Shown: positions 44,705-56,403, numbered from the stretch's first letter. The stretch: 64,000 bases of DNA from Pyropia yezoensis (GCA_009829735.1 CM020620.1:19876020-19940019), one strand, 5' to 3'. Numbers and translations are program-made. Notes: generated from the letters alone by a model not told the origin.

Positions 44705-45982
44705 TCAGATGGCAATGCCCACGTTGAGCCCGTTGGTAGTAGGCAAGGAGGACGAGCTGCCGCCGCCGAATACCTCTGGCTGGGACGGGACCCCCGGTGG
44801 TCGCCGAGACGGCGGCGGCTCCGCTCTCCCCCCTTCCCCAGCGACTTCCCCAAACCGTCCCGCCGTCGTTAGCTCGTACAGCTCCATGTACCCCTGGCAC
44901 CGCCCCCGCCCCGCGATGGTAAAGTACACGCGGCTGAGGTCCAGGTTGGGGGTGGCGGCAGCAGCAGGGAGCTGCCGCCGCCGACCATACGCCCCGCCCG
45001 CGCACGGATAGGTGGTGGCAAGCGGCACCACTTGGCGGGTCGCCACCTCCATCGCCACCACCTTGCCACACAGCCAGTCGCCGGCGGCGCCGGCGTCGCA
45101 CTGGTCGGCTGAGAGCACCACCCAGCCGGGGCGGTCGTACGCCTGACCCGTCACAGCCACCCGCGGGCGGCCGTCGCGGGTCCCGTCGTCACGGGGAACG
45201 GGGAAGAGGGCATACTTGTCGAGGGTGACCAAGTCCACCGCCACCACCCACCCCCCATCCTCTGCTGCCTGGTCATCATTGATTGCCTCCAGCGTGTCGT
45301 GGCCACTGCCCGACGCAACCATCACATCAGCGGCGTCGTCTTTGAGGAGCCGCGTGGCCATAACGCGCTGCCCGACCGACAGGGCCGCGTCGTACACGTA
45401 GACACCCGCAAATTCAAACTGCACAAGCACCGCCCCACCGCCAGGGGTGATGCGCGCGGCAAGCACCGGCCCCCGTGTGGACGGCCAGGTGGTGAGGACC
45501 CCAAGCACGGTCGGCGGCGCCGTGCCCAGGTCGAGCCCCACCACGCCTTTCCGGTCAGCGTTGACGTCGTTGTCAGACCACCAGACGTACCGGCGTCCGT
45601 CGCGGCTGGGATAGGCAACCTCCCAGTAAGTCAGGTAGGCGGTGGGATAAACGGGGTGGAGCGCCGCCAATTCCCCCCCAACCGCCCTAGATGGAGACAG
45701 GAGCGTCGACGGGGGGCGCGCAAGGGCAGCCACAACCCCCGTAGCCACGGTGACGGTGAGCAGCTCGAGCGACACCCCAGGGCCGCCATCACCACGAACG
45801 TAGACCACCGCGGGGTATTCCCCCCCCAGTCGCCAGTGCGGCATGCCACCAATGGTAACGGCCGGGCGGGACCACGGGCGACCGCTCTTCCGCTCGTAGA
45901 CGCTCATGTTCTTGTTGTGAAAAGAGCCTACGCGGCCACCCTCGTACAACAGCACGTGTCCGTCAGGGTGCTCAACCTGCAA
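44705..45982 (-). pseudogene. Beta-propeller-like protein, 5'-truncated or missing its first exon
   Basis: The frame ends at TGA 44705 and is open upstream to 46030 without an ATG before MSVYERKSG (45907). The sequence is rich in beta-strand blocks with repeated aromatic/Gly turns: HPDGHVLLYEGG, RPAVTIGGMPHWRLGGEYP, AYLTYWEVAYPSRDGRRYVW, GVVGLDLGTAPPTVLG, VLVQFEFAGVYVYDAALSVG, GWVVAVDLVTLDKYALFPVP, YDRPGWVVLSAD, SRVYFTIAG and YMELYELTT. About five to six such blocks suggest a TolB/WD-like propeller. The 5' end runs into the Tigger-type transposase on the opposite strand, and a ttgcag acceptor lies near 45975. So either the start was removed by insertion or an upstream exon lies beyond. Function unknown. 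Confidence 0.5.
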
Positions 45983-46002
45983 TCCCCCTGGCGGTCCTTT
46001 CG

Positions 46003-47376
46003 ATGCAATCCGGGGTCTCTGGTCGTGCCATCAGCCGCATTCACTCCCGCAGGCAGCACACGTGGTTTGCCGCCGACGCTGGCGCTTCTCACAGCAGCTT
46101 GTGCGCCCACCCCGCCCACTACCCTCTCATGAACGAGGCGCTTTTCGCGTGGCTCTTGAGACTGCGGAGCGCTGGGATGCCTGTGTCTCGCATGGCCCTG
46201 CAGGTCAAGGCGGTGGCCCAGGCCGGGGTGCGCTATCCAGAAAAGCCTTTCCGGGCCTCTAATGGGTACATCCAACGCTGGCGCACACGCAGCGGGGTCC
46301 GCAGCATCCGCCTGCACGGAGCTGGTGGGGCTGTGAACGTCGAGACGGCGGAGGTGCTCATGAACGAGCTCTGGGACAAGCTCATTGGGGTGGACCCCGA
46401 CATGCTGCTCAACATGGATGAGGCTGCCCTGTTCTATAAGCTGGCCCCAACGAGCTCGTACGCATTGGTGCGCCGCGTGCGGGAGACGAGGGGCACGGCG
46501 CTGCAGCATGCCAAAGCGCGCCTGACGGTAATCTTATGTGCGAACGCCACGGGAACGTTCAGGTTCTTGGCCGTCATTGGCAAGGCCGCCAAGCCGGTTT
46601 GCTATCGCAACTGCCCTGGGAGCCCGCCCGTCAAGTACTACAGCCAGCGCAATGGCTGGATCGATCAAGTGGTGTTTCGGGAATGGCGCAAGGACTTATC
46701 TGCACATTTGCGAAAATTCTCTACACGGGACGCTTTGCTTTTGTTGGACAACGCGAGCGGCCACGACCTAGGTGATTCTCTGCCGGGGCTAGTGGCCGAG
46801 CCCGTTCCCCCGAACACCACGTCAAAGCACCAACCATGCGGCCAGGGTATCATCAATGCCTCCAAGTCAGTGCAAAAGCGCGAGTTGATGTGGAAGATGT
46901 TGAAGGCGTTCGAGGAGAGGCTAGATGAGACGCCTGACGAGTCCGCCGTGCGGGTAGCCTGGGAGGCGGCAGCCAAGCCCGGGTCATTAGGCTTGGCTGA
47001 CGGTCGCAGCGCCAACGTGCTTGACGCTATGGAGCCGGTCAACGAGTCGTTTGCGCAGGTATCGCCTGACAGCGTCAAGCGGTTCTGGCTGCGGGCAAAA
47101 TGCCTTCCCGAGGACGTGGAGGCCGCCCTCACTGCACGCCTTGGGCCTAGCGATGGCGTTGCACAGCCGCCTACCGATGAGCAGGCCCGGGCCATCGTGG
47201 ATATGTTGCGTACTACTCGTAGCCTGGGTGTAGGTCATAGTGTGGAGGGGGTGGTAAGTGGTGGGACTCCTTTTATGGACTTACTTGTATCCCAGAGGAG
47301 CCCGGACGCGCTCTCCGTCGTCCAGCAATGGCTGTCGGAGGAGGACGGCCTGCCCTCTGCTTCAGAGATTGAGTAA
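46003..47376 (+). CDS. Tigger/CENP-B-type DDE transposase with third catalytic Asp replaced by Gly
   Basis: The 457-aa frame starts at ATG 46003. Upstream in-frame codons add a possible Psq helix remnant (IPLAVLS before MQSGVSGRAISRI), so the true start may be earlier. A Tc5/CENP-B-type helix-turn-helix (~40-108: YPLMNEALFAWLLRLRSAGM ... RASNGYIQRW) is followed by the DDE_1 core: Asp139 in LLNMDEAALFY and Asp249 in LLLLDNASGH. The hallmark PNTTS..QPxDQG appears as PNTTSKHQPCGQG, where Gly280 (codon ggc 46840-46842) occupies the third acidic position. A single A-to-G change from gac would explain this. Catalysis is therefore unlikely, although the frame is otherwise intact. I found no clear inverted repeats, so the element may be old, truncated or co-opted. 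Confidence 0.75.
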   Translation: MQSGVSGRAISRIHSRRQHTWFAADAGASHSSLCAHPAHYPLMNEALFAWLLRLRSAGMPVSRMALQVKAVAQAGVRYPEKPFRASNGYIQRWRTRSGVRSIRLHGAGGAVNVETAEVLMNELWDKLIGVDPDMLLNMDEAALFYKLAPTSSYALVRRVRETRGTALQHAKARLTVILCANATGTFRFLAVIGKAAKPVCYRNCPGSPPVKYYSQRNGWIDQVVFREWRKDLSAHLRKFSTRDALLLLDNASGHDLGDSLPGLVAEPVPPNTTSKHQPCGQGIINASKSVQKRELMWKMLKAFEERLDETPDESAVRVAWEAAAKPGSLGLADGRSANVLDAMEPVNESFAQVSPDSVKRFWLRAKCLPEDVEAALTARLGPSDGVAQPPTDEQARAIVDMLRTTRSLGVGHSVEGVVSGGTPFMDLLVSQRSPDALSVVQQWLSEEDGLPSASEIE

Positions 47377-50300
47377 GAATCACGCTAGTCTGAACTCGCT
47401 TGTCCAGACCGATGCCATCCACTCACAGAGAGAAAATGCTGGGTAACGCGCAGTTGCGAGGTTTGACAAAGCGCGAGACGTGCGGAAACGATGCAAAAGA
47501 AAGAACGGACAAAGATGCCAGAGCTGATGGCTCTCCCTGTAGAGCGGAAGGAGCCATCAAAGTCGCAAAGATCAGATGCCCAACTTGATTTGCCACACAT
47601 GCAGGAGACACGCACAAGGACGGAATGACAGGAAACAAACAAGACACCACGTTCTCCAGTGCGAAATCAACATGATGGATTATTCCTGTCATTCATCGCA
47701 GGGAGCGCCATTGCAAATCACAGAGCGTCCAAGCAGATACGATTGTCCAAAGAGATCGCCACAATCGTGATCGCAAATGCATCAAAATCAGCCATGAGTG
47801 ACAGAGCATCATCGAAACTCAGTGTCGCCAGTTGCCAGGTGCGCACAACCACATGCGCCGTCCAGACAAGCCCCATCGCTCTCTATGCACCGCCACCCCC
47901 CCCTTTCCCTCCCCCACGCTCGGCCCAAGCCCCATGCCCCACCCACGAGAGCGTACTATGCATACCAGTCGGTAACCGCAAACGACCTATCACCGAATAT
48001 CTTACCCCACCACCGCTCAGACTCTCGGCCGTCTGACCATCCCGCAACCCGCCCCCCATCCCGCCGGCACATTGCAAGGACGAAGAAAGGGGCACCAGCG
48101 TAGCTTGGTTCAGCGTGGAGCTCTCGCACCTTGGGATGGGCCCTGCATAAGTAGAGAGATAGATCACGCATAGCACTTCAGGCAAAAAAGCATGACCAGG
48201 AGGACACCAGAGATAAGCAGGGTCGAGCAGCCAAAGAACATCGGATACAGCCTTAAAACGAGCGAGAAGTTGGTCGCGACGTGCATACAATAGACACAAC
48301 AGCACTCCATGAGCAAGGGCATTAAGAACAACACAACGTCGTCTGCAAGGCGGGCAGAGTAACGTAGCGGATTGGTTCGGGGGGGCAGACAGCATGCATC
48401 CTAAAAAAGCCAACGAGAGAAACTGCGTGGAACGGTCGGCCAACAGCATCACGTTGCCAGCCAAGTGGTTGCTACAAGTACATCGGGCCGATGAGCGCTC
48501 TTGCCAGCCGCCAAGCGGTGACAGAGCACGTATGGCGGGGTGGAGATCGGGGACATGCGGCGGGGTTGGGGCCCGCGTCGAGGGACGCGGTCGCGTACGA
48601 ATCGCGCGGCGGGGTGGGGGTCGCAGCCGCAGCAGAGGTCGGGGTGGTGCTGGATGTGTGGCGCGCGCGCAGCGCTCACGTGACGTGCGAATGTTGATGC
48701 CGGCGTCTACTCTTGGGTCGACGCAAAATACATGCATTTTGTGAGCGCCATTACTGAGGGAGACGTCAGATGTCCGTGTCCCCTCCGAAAGCGTTCCAAT
48801 TCGAGTTTCGGAACGTGTCCTAGGAAGGGTCCTACACTCTTGTCCTACCCCGGGGCATGTGCGGGGCCGTACTGTATTGATAAGCTCGACAAGAGAATGA
48901 CCTTTTTCGCAGTGGCGTGCGAGGGCCTGGCATGCAACTCGAGTCCCCGGATCCTCCCCTCCGCCGGTCCGTGTTCCCAAGGGCCCGACACCGACTGCCG
49001 GGTGGGCTGCCGCGGCCGGTTGCCGCACGCAGTCTGTCGATTGTATCGCGGTCAGAGACTAGTCCATATTGAGCTTGTACTGACTTCTGAACGTCAGACG
49101 GCACTGGAACCAAAGTACACCGGCCCAATTGGGGTAGAACTCGGTCACTATGATTGAAATAAAAAAAGTCGCTTTATGCAGTTCACAATCCAGGGCTTAA
49201 AGCACACCCTTCGACAGCCAGACCAAGACCAAGCGAATTTTATTTAAGGCTAAAACGGGAGCACGTGGCGGCATGTGACTGGACTAGAAAACAAAACCAT
49301 CCTTCCTCAACCGGGGGGGGGCAGGACTTGAGGAGAACGATATCCGAGGTTGGCTGAATCGGGCGTGAAATTTCGAAGCCAGTGGTACACCGTGCCGGAC
49401 CAAACCCCATTCCCATTGGAATATTTCATAGTGACCATGGATGCGCGGCATCATGGCGAGGGAGGTACTGTCCGAGCTTCCTGGATCGCCTGCGACCATG
49501 TCCTTCCGAAGCGTTTCTCGGGCGATCAACCGTGACACGGAGAGGGCAACTACGCCGTCGATCGCAATCATGGCCCCCAAATGACCCCCAAACCGTACGC
49601 TTTTCTCGACGATCGGCGCACGCGGCGCAATCTGGCTCGGATCTCCCCCGTTGTGCTCGTCCGCGTGGCGTGGGGGGGGAGAAACGGGTGAAACACTCAC
49701 TTCGACCCGCCGCATTGGGCGTAGTCTCCCCGTGTAGAGGAAATTTTGAAGAGGGGGTGCTAGTGTGGGTGTTTCGCGGTGTCTCCTATGGAAAGCATGT
49801 CATCTGTGTTCCCTTTCCGCGTGACTCCATGGATCGCCATCGATGTACAAGGTTCAGACTCTGCTTTTTCGGGTGGCACCGGCGTGAGCGCCGCAGCCGT
49901 CTGTGGCAGAACTGACCCCACGCAGGGGGCAGGGCGCGCCGTACTGGGGCGGGACACAACTGGTCTGACCCGTTTCTCCCTTTGCATTTGATCCCGAATT
50001 TCCCTACGTCAGGGATACTTTGCTTGATAGTAAATCCAACATGGATTTGAGGGTTTTCTGCATTTTTTATCGTCTTCAATTCTCGTGTGGCCCGGTGGCC
50101 AGGTGCTGGGGTCGGAGACTCTGAGTGGGAGGATTCTGAGAGGACCCTGTAGGGACATGGGGAGGTACAGCGGGGCTTGGCCTCGCTTCCCCGTCCCGTC
50201 GAAGAAACTCTGGCCCCCACACCATCATATTGTTTACTTGTGGGGGGATTGCCCCACAATAGGGACAGCGTGTGTGCGACTTGCACTTGTTCCGGTTCCC

Positions 50301-50577
50301 CCGACACGGGCAGCCCTTGTGCACCGCCCCAACTTGGGTGCTGCGTGCGCGAATGGTTTTTGCCACATTTGGTGGAGCAGCAGGGGACAGAGGTAAACTT
50401 TACCTCCGGGTGCACCCGGATATAGGGGGCCCTCTGTCTCAGAGCAACGGTGATCTTGGTCTGTGTCGTGCGGATTGTGAGGGAACATAGCTGGATCGGA
50501 CCCCCGTCGCCTGGGGAGTACACGGGTGACGCACCTACTTTAGTGCCTTTGAATACTGGTGAGACACAGGTAGGTGA
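47377..50577. other. Moderate-GC gap before the first LTR element
   Basis: This 3.2-kb stretch is less GC-rich than the left half of the window. It may include the 5' LTR and leader of the Ty3/gypsy element starting near 50.6 kb, but I could not match it to any 3' repeat. A 381-codon minus-strand frame (47883-49028, no ATG in its first 97 codons) has no recognisable domain. An inverted pair cgttcc...ggaacg lies at 48792-48817. Confidence 0.4.
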
Positions 50578-52955
50578 CCTGGGGTCGCAGAGGGACCGGA
50601 GGTCCCTCAAGCCAGCGGGACTGGAAGTACTGGCGGTCAGGTGGCCACCCCGACTCAGTCGGGAGCTCATTCGGGTAACACTCACGATGATGGTGGGCCG
50701 AAGTCCGGCTACCGGGTGGTAAACTCAACGGGAACGTCCCAAGGTGAGAGGACTGTTCCCGCGGGATCCACTCGGGTTGGAGCCAAGTTTGGCATGGAGC
50801 TATTGCCAACTAGGATTTCGGAGGACGGCGGACCTCCGTTGGTCGGTGATGGGCTCGCGCCCTTGCCCTCGGTTGAGACCCCTGAGGGTCGTGGGTACCC
50901 CTCAGGTGAACTCCCGGAGGCTGACCGAGACGCAACTGGAGTCGGATACCCTCTCCTGGCGGAAACTGTCCGTCGAGAGGCGACTGATGTGTTGCGGCAG
51001 GCTTTGCCGGAACTGGTGGTCACCATGACGAGTTACATTCTAAATCACATTGTGGCGAGTTTGCCATGTGGTCTCAATGTCCAGATTGGAGTGGGGCTTT
51101 CGAGCCCGCAGACACAGGGAACACTTCCTCCTACGCCTGCATCGGAGCATCCCGAACGGGGATCGACCCCCGTGGCCCCCAACTTGGGGGCCACAATGAC
51201 CTCGGCAGGGCAAACGTCTTTTACGGGGGGGCTCCCTGCAGAGAGTCCGGGGGCTACACTCAGCCCGCCGCTGCGGACGGCAGAGACGTCGAGTCAGTTT
51301 ACCCCTCTGCCCCAGTGGCTGTTACCTCACTGTGAGGTGCCGCCCAAGAATCAGGTCGCCAACCGGGCCTAGCAGATGATCTTTGGCTGTGCGACCTTCA
51401 CCCTCCACAACAAGTCCGTGGCGTATGGTCCTACGCAGGCCCGAGCTATGGCCCGTGCCAAGAAGAACGTAACTCACTCTTTTGGGCACAAAGCTGAGTG
51501 GGATGGAGCTCCCCCCCTCCGTATCTTTGAGTTCCTTCGTCGTTTCACAAAAGCCTCTGACTCCAATGCTATAAGCGAAGGCATGGAATTTTATATGCTA
51601 CAGGAGTTCACAAAGATTGACCTACGGACGGAGATTATGTCCGTCATGCCCAGTTCCTCAAGTAGAGGGGCTGGTGAGGTAACGTCCTACTTGGAGATCA
51701 TCAGCTGGTTGCTGAGAGCCATCGTTGACGAAGCAGCGTTGGCTTCTCAAGTTGAGGAGTTCACGCAGGCACACCAGGAGGAGAATGACGACGAGATGCC
51801 CTTTGCAGAACGGGTCCGCAAGCTCGACAGTCTTTGCGGCTTTTCTTCACCCACATGCTGTGGTGAGGGGTCTGCTTGTGGAAGGTCTTCATTTGTCGGT
51901 CCGTATGAAAACCCGGGAGCATAATACCTCCCCGGCGACGCTGGCCGAAATCGCCCGATTCGCCTATCGCAGAGGTGAGGCGTACCGCAAGTTGATGAAT
52001 GAGCAGCGCCAGGAACGGCAGGCCGAGTTGGCCAAAGAGAAGGAGGAGGCTCGCAAGGCCAGAGAGTTACGAGAGGTACGCCGGATCCGTAAGGACAAGG
52101 TAGTCGCCGCTGTGGGAACTTCCCAGGGCAATTCTTCGGGTTCCCAACCCGGGAAGACTCTCCCGGGGACAGAGAATCGGTGTTGGAACTGCAACGCAGA
52201 TGGACACTGGGCATATGACTTCCCTACGTTGAGTAAATGCATTCAAAATCTTTTCAAGAATGCCAGGAAGAAGTCGCCTGCGGGTGAAGTACGCTCGCAC
52301 GGTGAGAGCGGTACGCGGCCGGTGGTGGCTGTGGCCGCACCCTCGGCGGAAGAGGCCGACACGTTGTCGTCGGCCTCGTCGTCCTCCCCATTGCCATCAG
52401 ACCCCGAAGCCAAGTCGGTGGGAAGCGAGTAACCGCTGGAGCTGGTCGTCCGAAGCTGACAGCGGCAGCCTCGGCTATGAGGGTCCAGAGGACGAATCAA
52501 CCCTGTCGCGTACTGTGCCGACCCAAAGGGGTTCGCCCACCTCGGGAAGGACTCCCGAAAAATGTAAACCCACGTCGGGGCATCGCTGTGCTGACAAGAG
52601 AGAACTTCCAGGTGGCCGGCCGGGTGCAACTAGCCCCAGGCCGTGCGTGCTGTGCCCGCATCGTACTTGATACTGGCTCCGGCGCTTCTTTATTGCGCAA
52701 GTCGCTGTTGCCCAAGGACGTGAAGCTTCAACGCTGGAGGTCCAAGGCCAGCTATATGATCGACATCAATGGTGGGCTACTTCCCATTGTAGGTACTGTG
52801 ACCCTGCCAACTGGGTTGGGGTCCCATGAGGTCCACGTGACCTAGGGTGTGGTTGAGAACATGTCGGTGCCCCTGCTTCTGGGCACCCCGTATGTGGTGA
52901 ATCAGAGGACCATTCACAATCCAATCGACCCAGCGTTCGACTTTAATGGACTTTC
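50578..52955 (+). pseudogene. Gag and protease remnant of the first Ty3/gypsy element
   Basis: The gag frame is interrupted by TAG at 51370-51372, then continues (MIFGCATFTLHNKS...) and shifts frame near 51835 into FLHPHAVVRGLLVEGLHLSV. A coiled-coil Lys/Glu/Arg region precedes the zinc knuckle CWNCNADGHWAYDF, in which the last Cys of CCHC is Phe (52220-52222). In another frame, from about 52570, a retropepsin shows IVLDTGSGASLL (the DTG active site) and LLLGTPYV, with an in-frame TAG at 52843-52845. Homology stops near 52950. With two nonsense codons, a frameshift and a lost zinc ligand it is not functional. Confidence 0.8.
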
Positions 52956-53167
52956 ATATGCCGCGCGTCTGCCCCCCCACCCACCGTAACCCCCCCCTGA
53001 TTTCCCTCTCCGATCCCCACTCCTGCTCTCCCACGCCGCTCATCCTCCTGCTCTATCACTTCTCCCTCCCCCCCCCTCCCCCCCCCCGCGTTCCGGCGGT
53101 TTGATCTGCACACTGCTGCCTCCGCGGCCGACCGGCGCGCCCTCCCGGGGGGATCAGCACGGGCAAC

Positions 53168-55021
53168 ATGGAAGCTCTCCCTTGTGGTGTTGTGGACGTC
53201 CTGCGTGAGACTGTGGACGTGGACCCCAACCTCAAGGAGCCTTCCTACGTGCTGGGGGTACATGACGCTGCCATCAAGCTTTGCGGCCTCTGGGAGGGTG
53301 CTTCTCTGATTAATTGGGTGCAAGCGGTTGTGCCCATGCTCACCGCGATGGAGCCGGACGACAAGGATTGTAGGGAGTTGCTGGCTGCTCTGCGTACCAC
53401 TTCTGCTGTCGTGGTGGGGGAGGGTGAGGGTCAGTGGAGTGTGCGTCAGCTGGTGGAGCGTGCGGAGCTGGGTGACTTAGCCGATATATGTGGTCAGACC
53501 AAGGGGTGTGCGCCCCATGCGAGGGATCTCTTAGGTCGTTTCTTTAAGAAGAGAGTTGAACAGGGAGCTTTCTTTCGAGATGTGCCAATGACTCCGGCAC
53601 ACTTCGACGAGCTTGTGGCTCGTGCGGCGCCCCATTTTCCTGCTTCTTCCCGGGGGCCAGCGACCCTTCCGCCGCAATGGCGATGCTTTGCTGTTTTATT
53701 TTGGCTGGCGCAGGGTGGGCGGCAGCGTGTGGTAGCACGGGCTGCAGACGTGGCGGAGTCGACTTTTGCCAAGTTATGCGCCCCTGTGGTGCAGGCCATG
53801 CTGCGTTGCCTGGCCGAACAAGACGATGTGCAAGAGGATCGGCATCGACCTTTCTCGCCTCACCGGCGAGAACCTTGCCGGGTGGCGCGGCATGTACATA
53901 TATTGCTCCTCCCTTTTATTTTCGATCTTGATATCTCCTCCGATGTGCCCCGTTTTGGTGTGGAGACACCGCCAGCCGGTACTGACCTGGCTGGCGCTTC
54001 GCCCCTGTGTCCTCGCCCTTTTCCTGGTGTACCTACGGAGTTGTAGATGGTTGCCACACCCCGCTACTTACCCCATTTGGGGAGCATAAAGACGACTTTA
54101 CCGACCGACACCAGCGCTGCTGTCTTCTGTCGATGGCCATGACAGACACTCGGCAGGTGCGCTTCTTCGTTGGTGGCTTCCCTGGATCGCGTGGGGACTC
54201 TATGGCCTTCAAGGGACGGTCGTGGTATCGAGCGATGCTCAATTCCGACAGCTTTCTGTCCCCACTGGAGGACGGAGAGTTCATACTTGGCGATGCCGGC
54301 TCTGCGCTGGCGCCATTTCTGGTGAGTTTCTGCTCAGATGCGGGGGGGGGAACGGTGCTATGGGCGGTTGGGGGAGGAGGACTCGTGGAATGGGAGGTCT
54401 GATGGTGAGGCGGGTTGGGCCTTTGAGGGAGGGGTGGACCAAGGGCCGGGGAGGAGGGCGGGGGAATCAGCGACAGGAGGGTGCTTCAGCTCTCATTGAG
54501 CTTGGGTCTATCTCTGCGAGGGAAAAGGGGCAATTGCCGTGGGCGTCGTTTTCAGACGTCTTTTGCTCATCGGTGACCAACCTGTGCGCCTCGGTGGCCA
54601 CCGACAATGACGGCTATGTCTGTACATTTTTTTGCTGGCTGCTTCTTCCCGTCCACCCCCCCCCCCGCCCCCTTGCCACTGTGCGTTCTGGTCTTCCTGC
54701 TGAGCATCCGCACCCCCCAACATCCCGCGGTAGATCACCCCATTCCGAGAAGCAAATATGCGCGGCCCGAACGTAGCGTCCATGCGACGGTTTAATCACC
54801 AGCACGCAAAATTGCGTCTGGTGGTCGAGAACGCATTCGGGAGACTTGTGGGACGCTGGCTCGTCCTTCGCATGATATACGCGCACCCAAATCTGGCGGC
54901 CAGTTTTCAGGAGCTCTGTGTCACTCTCCACAAGTTTTTGGAGGAGCGCCACGGTGCTTACGATGAGGAGGCGGGAGCAGACACCGAGGACGAGGACACC
55001 GCCTACCCTGCGCCTGACTGA
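53168..55021 (+). CDS. PIF/Harbinger transposase (DDE_Tnp_4), interrupted by introns
   Basis: The N-terminal exon from ATG 53168 carries PMTPAHFDELVARAAPHF and WRCFAVLFWLAQGG..VVARAADVAESTFAK, the helix-turn-helix region of these transposases. Between about 53980 and 54030 the frame changes (intron or frameshift; FPGV in one frame and GVVDGCHTPL in the next). The middle exon has the first catalytic Asp in VVDGCH (54046-54048) and the second in PGSRGDSMAF (54196-54198), ending GDAGSALAPFL at donor gtgagt (54322). A 412-nt intron ends at gcggtag (54733). The last exon reads ITPFREAN...NVASMRRFNHQHAKLR and holds the catalytic Glu in VVENAFGRL (54827-54829). All three DDE residues are present, and the 3' splice fits in frame exactly. 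Confidence 0.72.
54322..54733 (+). other. Predicted intron in the Harbinger transposase
   Basis: Donor gtgagt and acceptor cggtag, phase 0. Removal joins ALAPFL to ITPFREAN, restoring the contiguous Harbinger signature that ends with the VVENAFGR glutamate. Confidence 0.75.
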
Positions 55022-55467
55022 GACGACTCGGTCACCTCAGCGGGTGCTCAGCGCTGAATCGAGTTAGTGAGCGCCCTCGGGTTGCCGTGGGTGGACACTG
55101 CCGAGTAGTGATTGTTTGCAGTCGGGGCAGGGTGATGGGCGGCGGGGCTGGAGGGGTGGGAAGTGGGCGAAAGTCACCAGAGCGGGCGGCCCACTTCGCA
55201 CGGCGGAGCGGGCGGAGGGCGCGTGCAGGGGCGTCGGTGGGTAATGATGCGGCGAAGCGCCCAGCGCACCTATGGGGACGCCTTTGTCAATGAGCAATGA
55301 CGAGGGGCGGGGGTGGCGGCCCACGCGGAGTGGGCGCGGCCAGGCGGTGAATTGGAACCATTGTGGTGGTCACTGGCGACGGAGACCACCAGTCAAGGTG
55401 GTGATTAGACCTACTGCATTGGGTCAACCGGAGTCCGCGCTTGGTGCCCTTTTCACTGTTGCAAAAG

Positions 55468-56403
55468 TCAAGAGGAGAACACGTACGTCTTAAAATCTTG
55501 ATGCGAGACCTGTGCCTTCCCCAAACGCGCCTTGTCCGGATATGCATTGATCATATTGACCAGTGCTTGACGCACATCATTGTCGGTCGTGCCCCCCGCC
55601 TCCCCGACAGCCGCGGGGCGCCTTCTCTCCGTGATGTACTCGCGGAAGAGCCCGACCGCGGTGTCCCGCTTGGCTTTCTTGACCGGTGATGCGGCCGCAG
55701 CAATCTCGCAAGCGCTGGCAGTGCCCTGGGCGCCACCATGACGGGGAGCCGTCTCGGGCGCTCTCTCCGTGCCGCTCTCCACGTCCTCGTCCCCATCGCT
55801 TCCTGCACTGCCCCCATCGATTCCGGGCCCCTCCACCTCCTCTGCGTCCGCAACGCCGTCCCCACCAGCGCTTCCGGCACCAGCTGGGCGTACCTCACTC
55901 CCGCCGGCGGTAGGCGGCGGCACAACAGCGGTGGAGCTGGTTTCGCTGGCGGCGGTGGGCGCCGCGGCAGTGACGTCCACCGGCTCTCAGACCGTAAGCT
56001 GCGTCGGCACGTGGGATGTCTTAGATGCTTCCCAAGCGAGGCCGTACAGCTCAGCTCCCCTAAACTTGATCAAGAGGTCCTCGAGTTGGGCCGTGCTCAT
56101 ACCGGTCGACCTCAGCGCCTGACACGTGTCCATGTAGCGCTACCTCGTATTCTTGCTCTTCGTGTTGATGCTGTCTGTCGTGCGCGTCTGCGCCAGGCGG
56201 CGGTCCTTAGCCGGCTTTGCGTGAACAAACGCCTCTAGCAAAGCCGCAGCAGACCGGTGCTTCTTGTCGCCCGTATTGCTGCCCCGATACGCCGCCAAGT
56301 GGGCTTTAGCGACCGTCAGCACACCGATACACTCCCCAGGAGTGAAGGTCTTCGACCGAGAGGTCGCGGCCGCGCCACCAGTCCCAGTCTTCTTGCCCGC
56401 CAT
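55468..56403 (-). pseudogene. Myb/SANT-like second protein of the Harbinger element, two nonsense codons
   Basis: A 312-codon frame starts at ATG 56403 (MAGKKTGTGG). It contains a trihelix/Myb-like region (FTPGECIGVLTVAKAHLAAY ... RSAAALLEAFVHA ... RRLAQTRTTDSI), followed by a segment with TCQALRSTGMSTAQLEDLL. The C-terminal part is acidic, then basic, ending KTYVFSS. The frame is broken by TAG at 56142-56140 and TGA at 55989-55987, with no frame change. Both are consistent with single C-to-T type transitions (CAG to TAG, CGA to TGA). In Harbinger elements this protein binds DNA and helps import the transposase; this copy would be truncated before its C-terminal half. Confidence 0.65.

Noticed and set aside
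47883..49028. 381-codon minus-strand frame in moderate-GC DNA
   Set aside because: There is no ATG in the first 97 codons, no recognisable domain and abrupt composition changes. Its length is a little surprising, so it is noted in the gap entry, but I do not call it a gene.
49786..50685. 299-codon minus-strand frame
   Set aside because: It overlaps the leader and gag start of the first retroelement antisense; no overall domain, only a Cys-rich patch reported separately.
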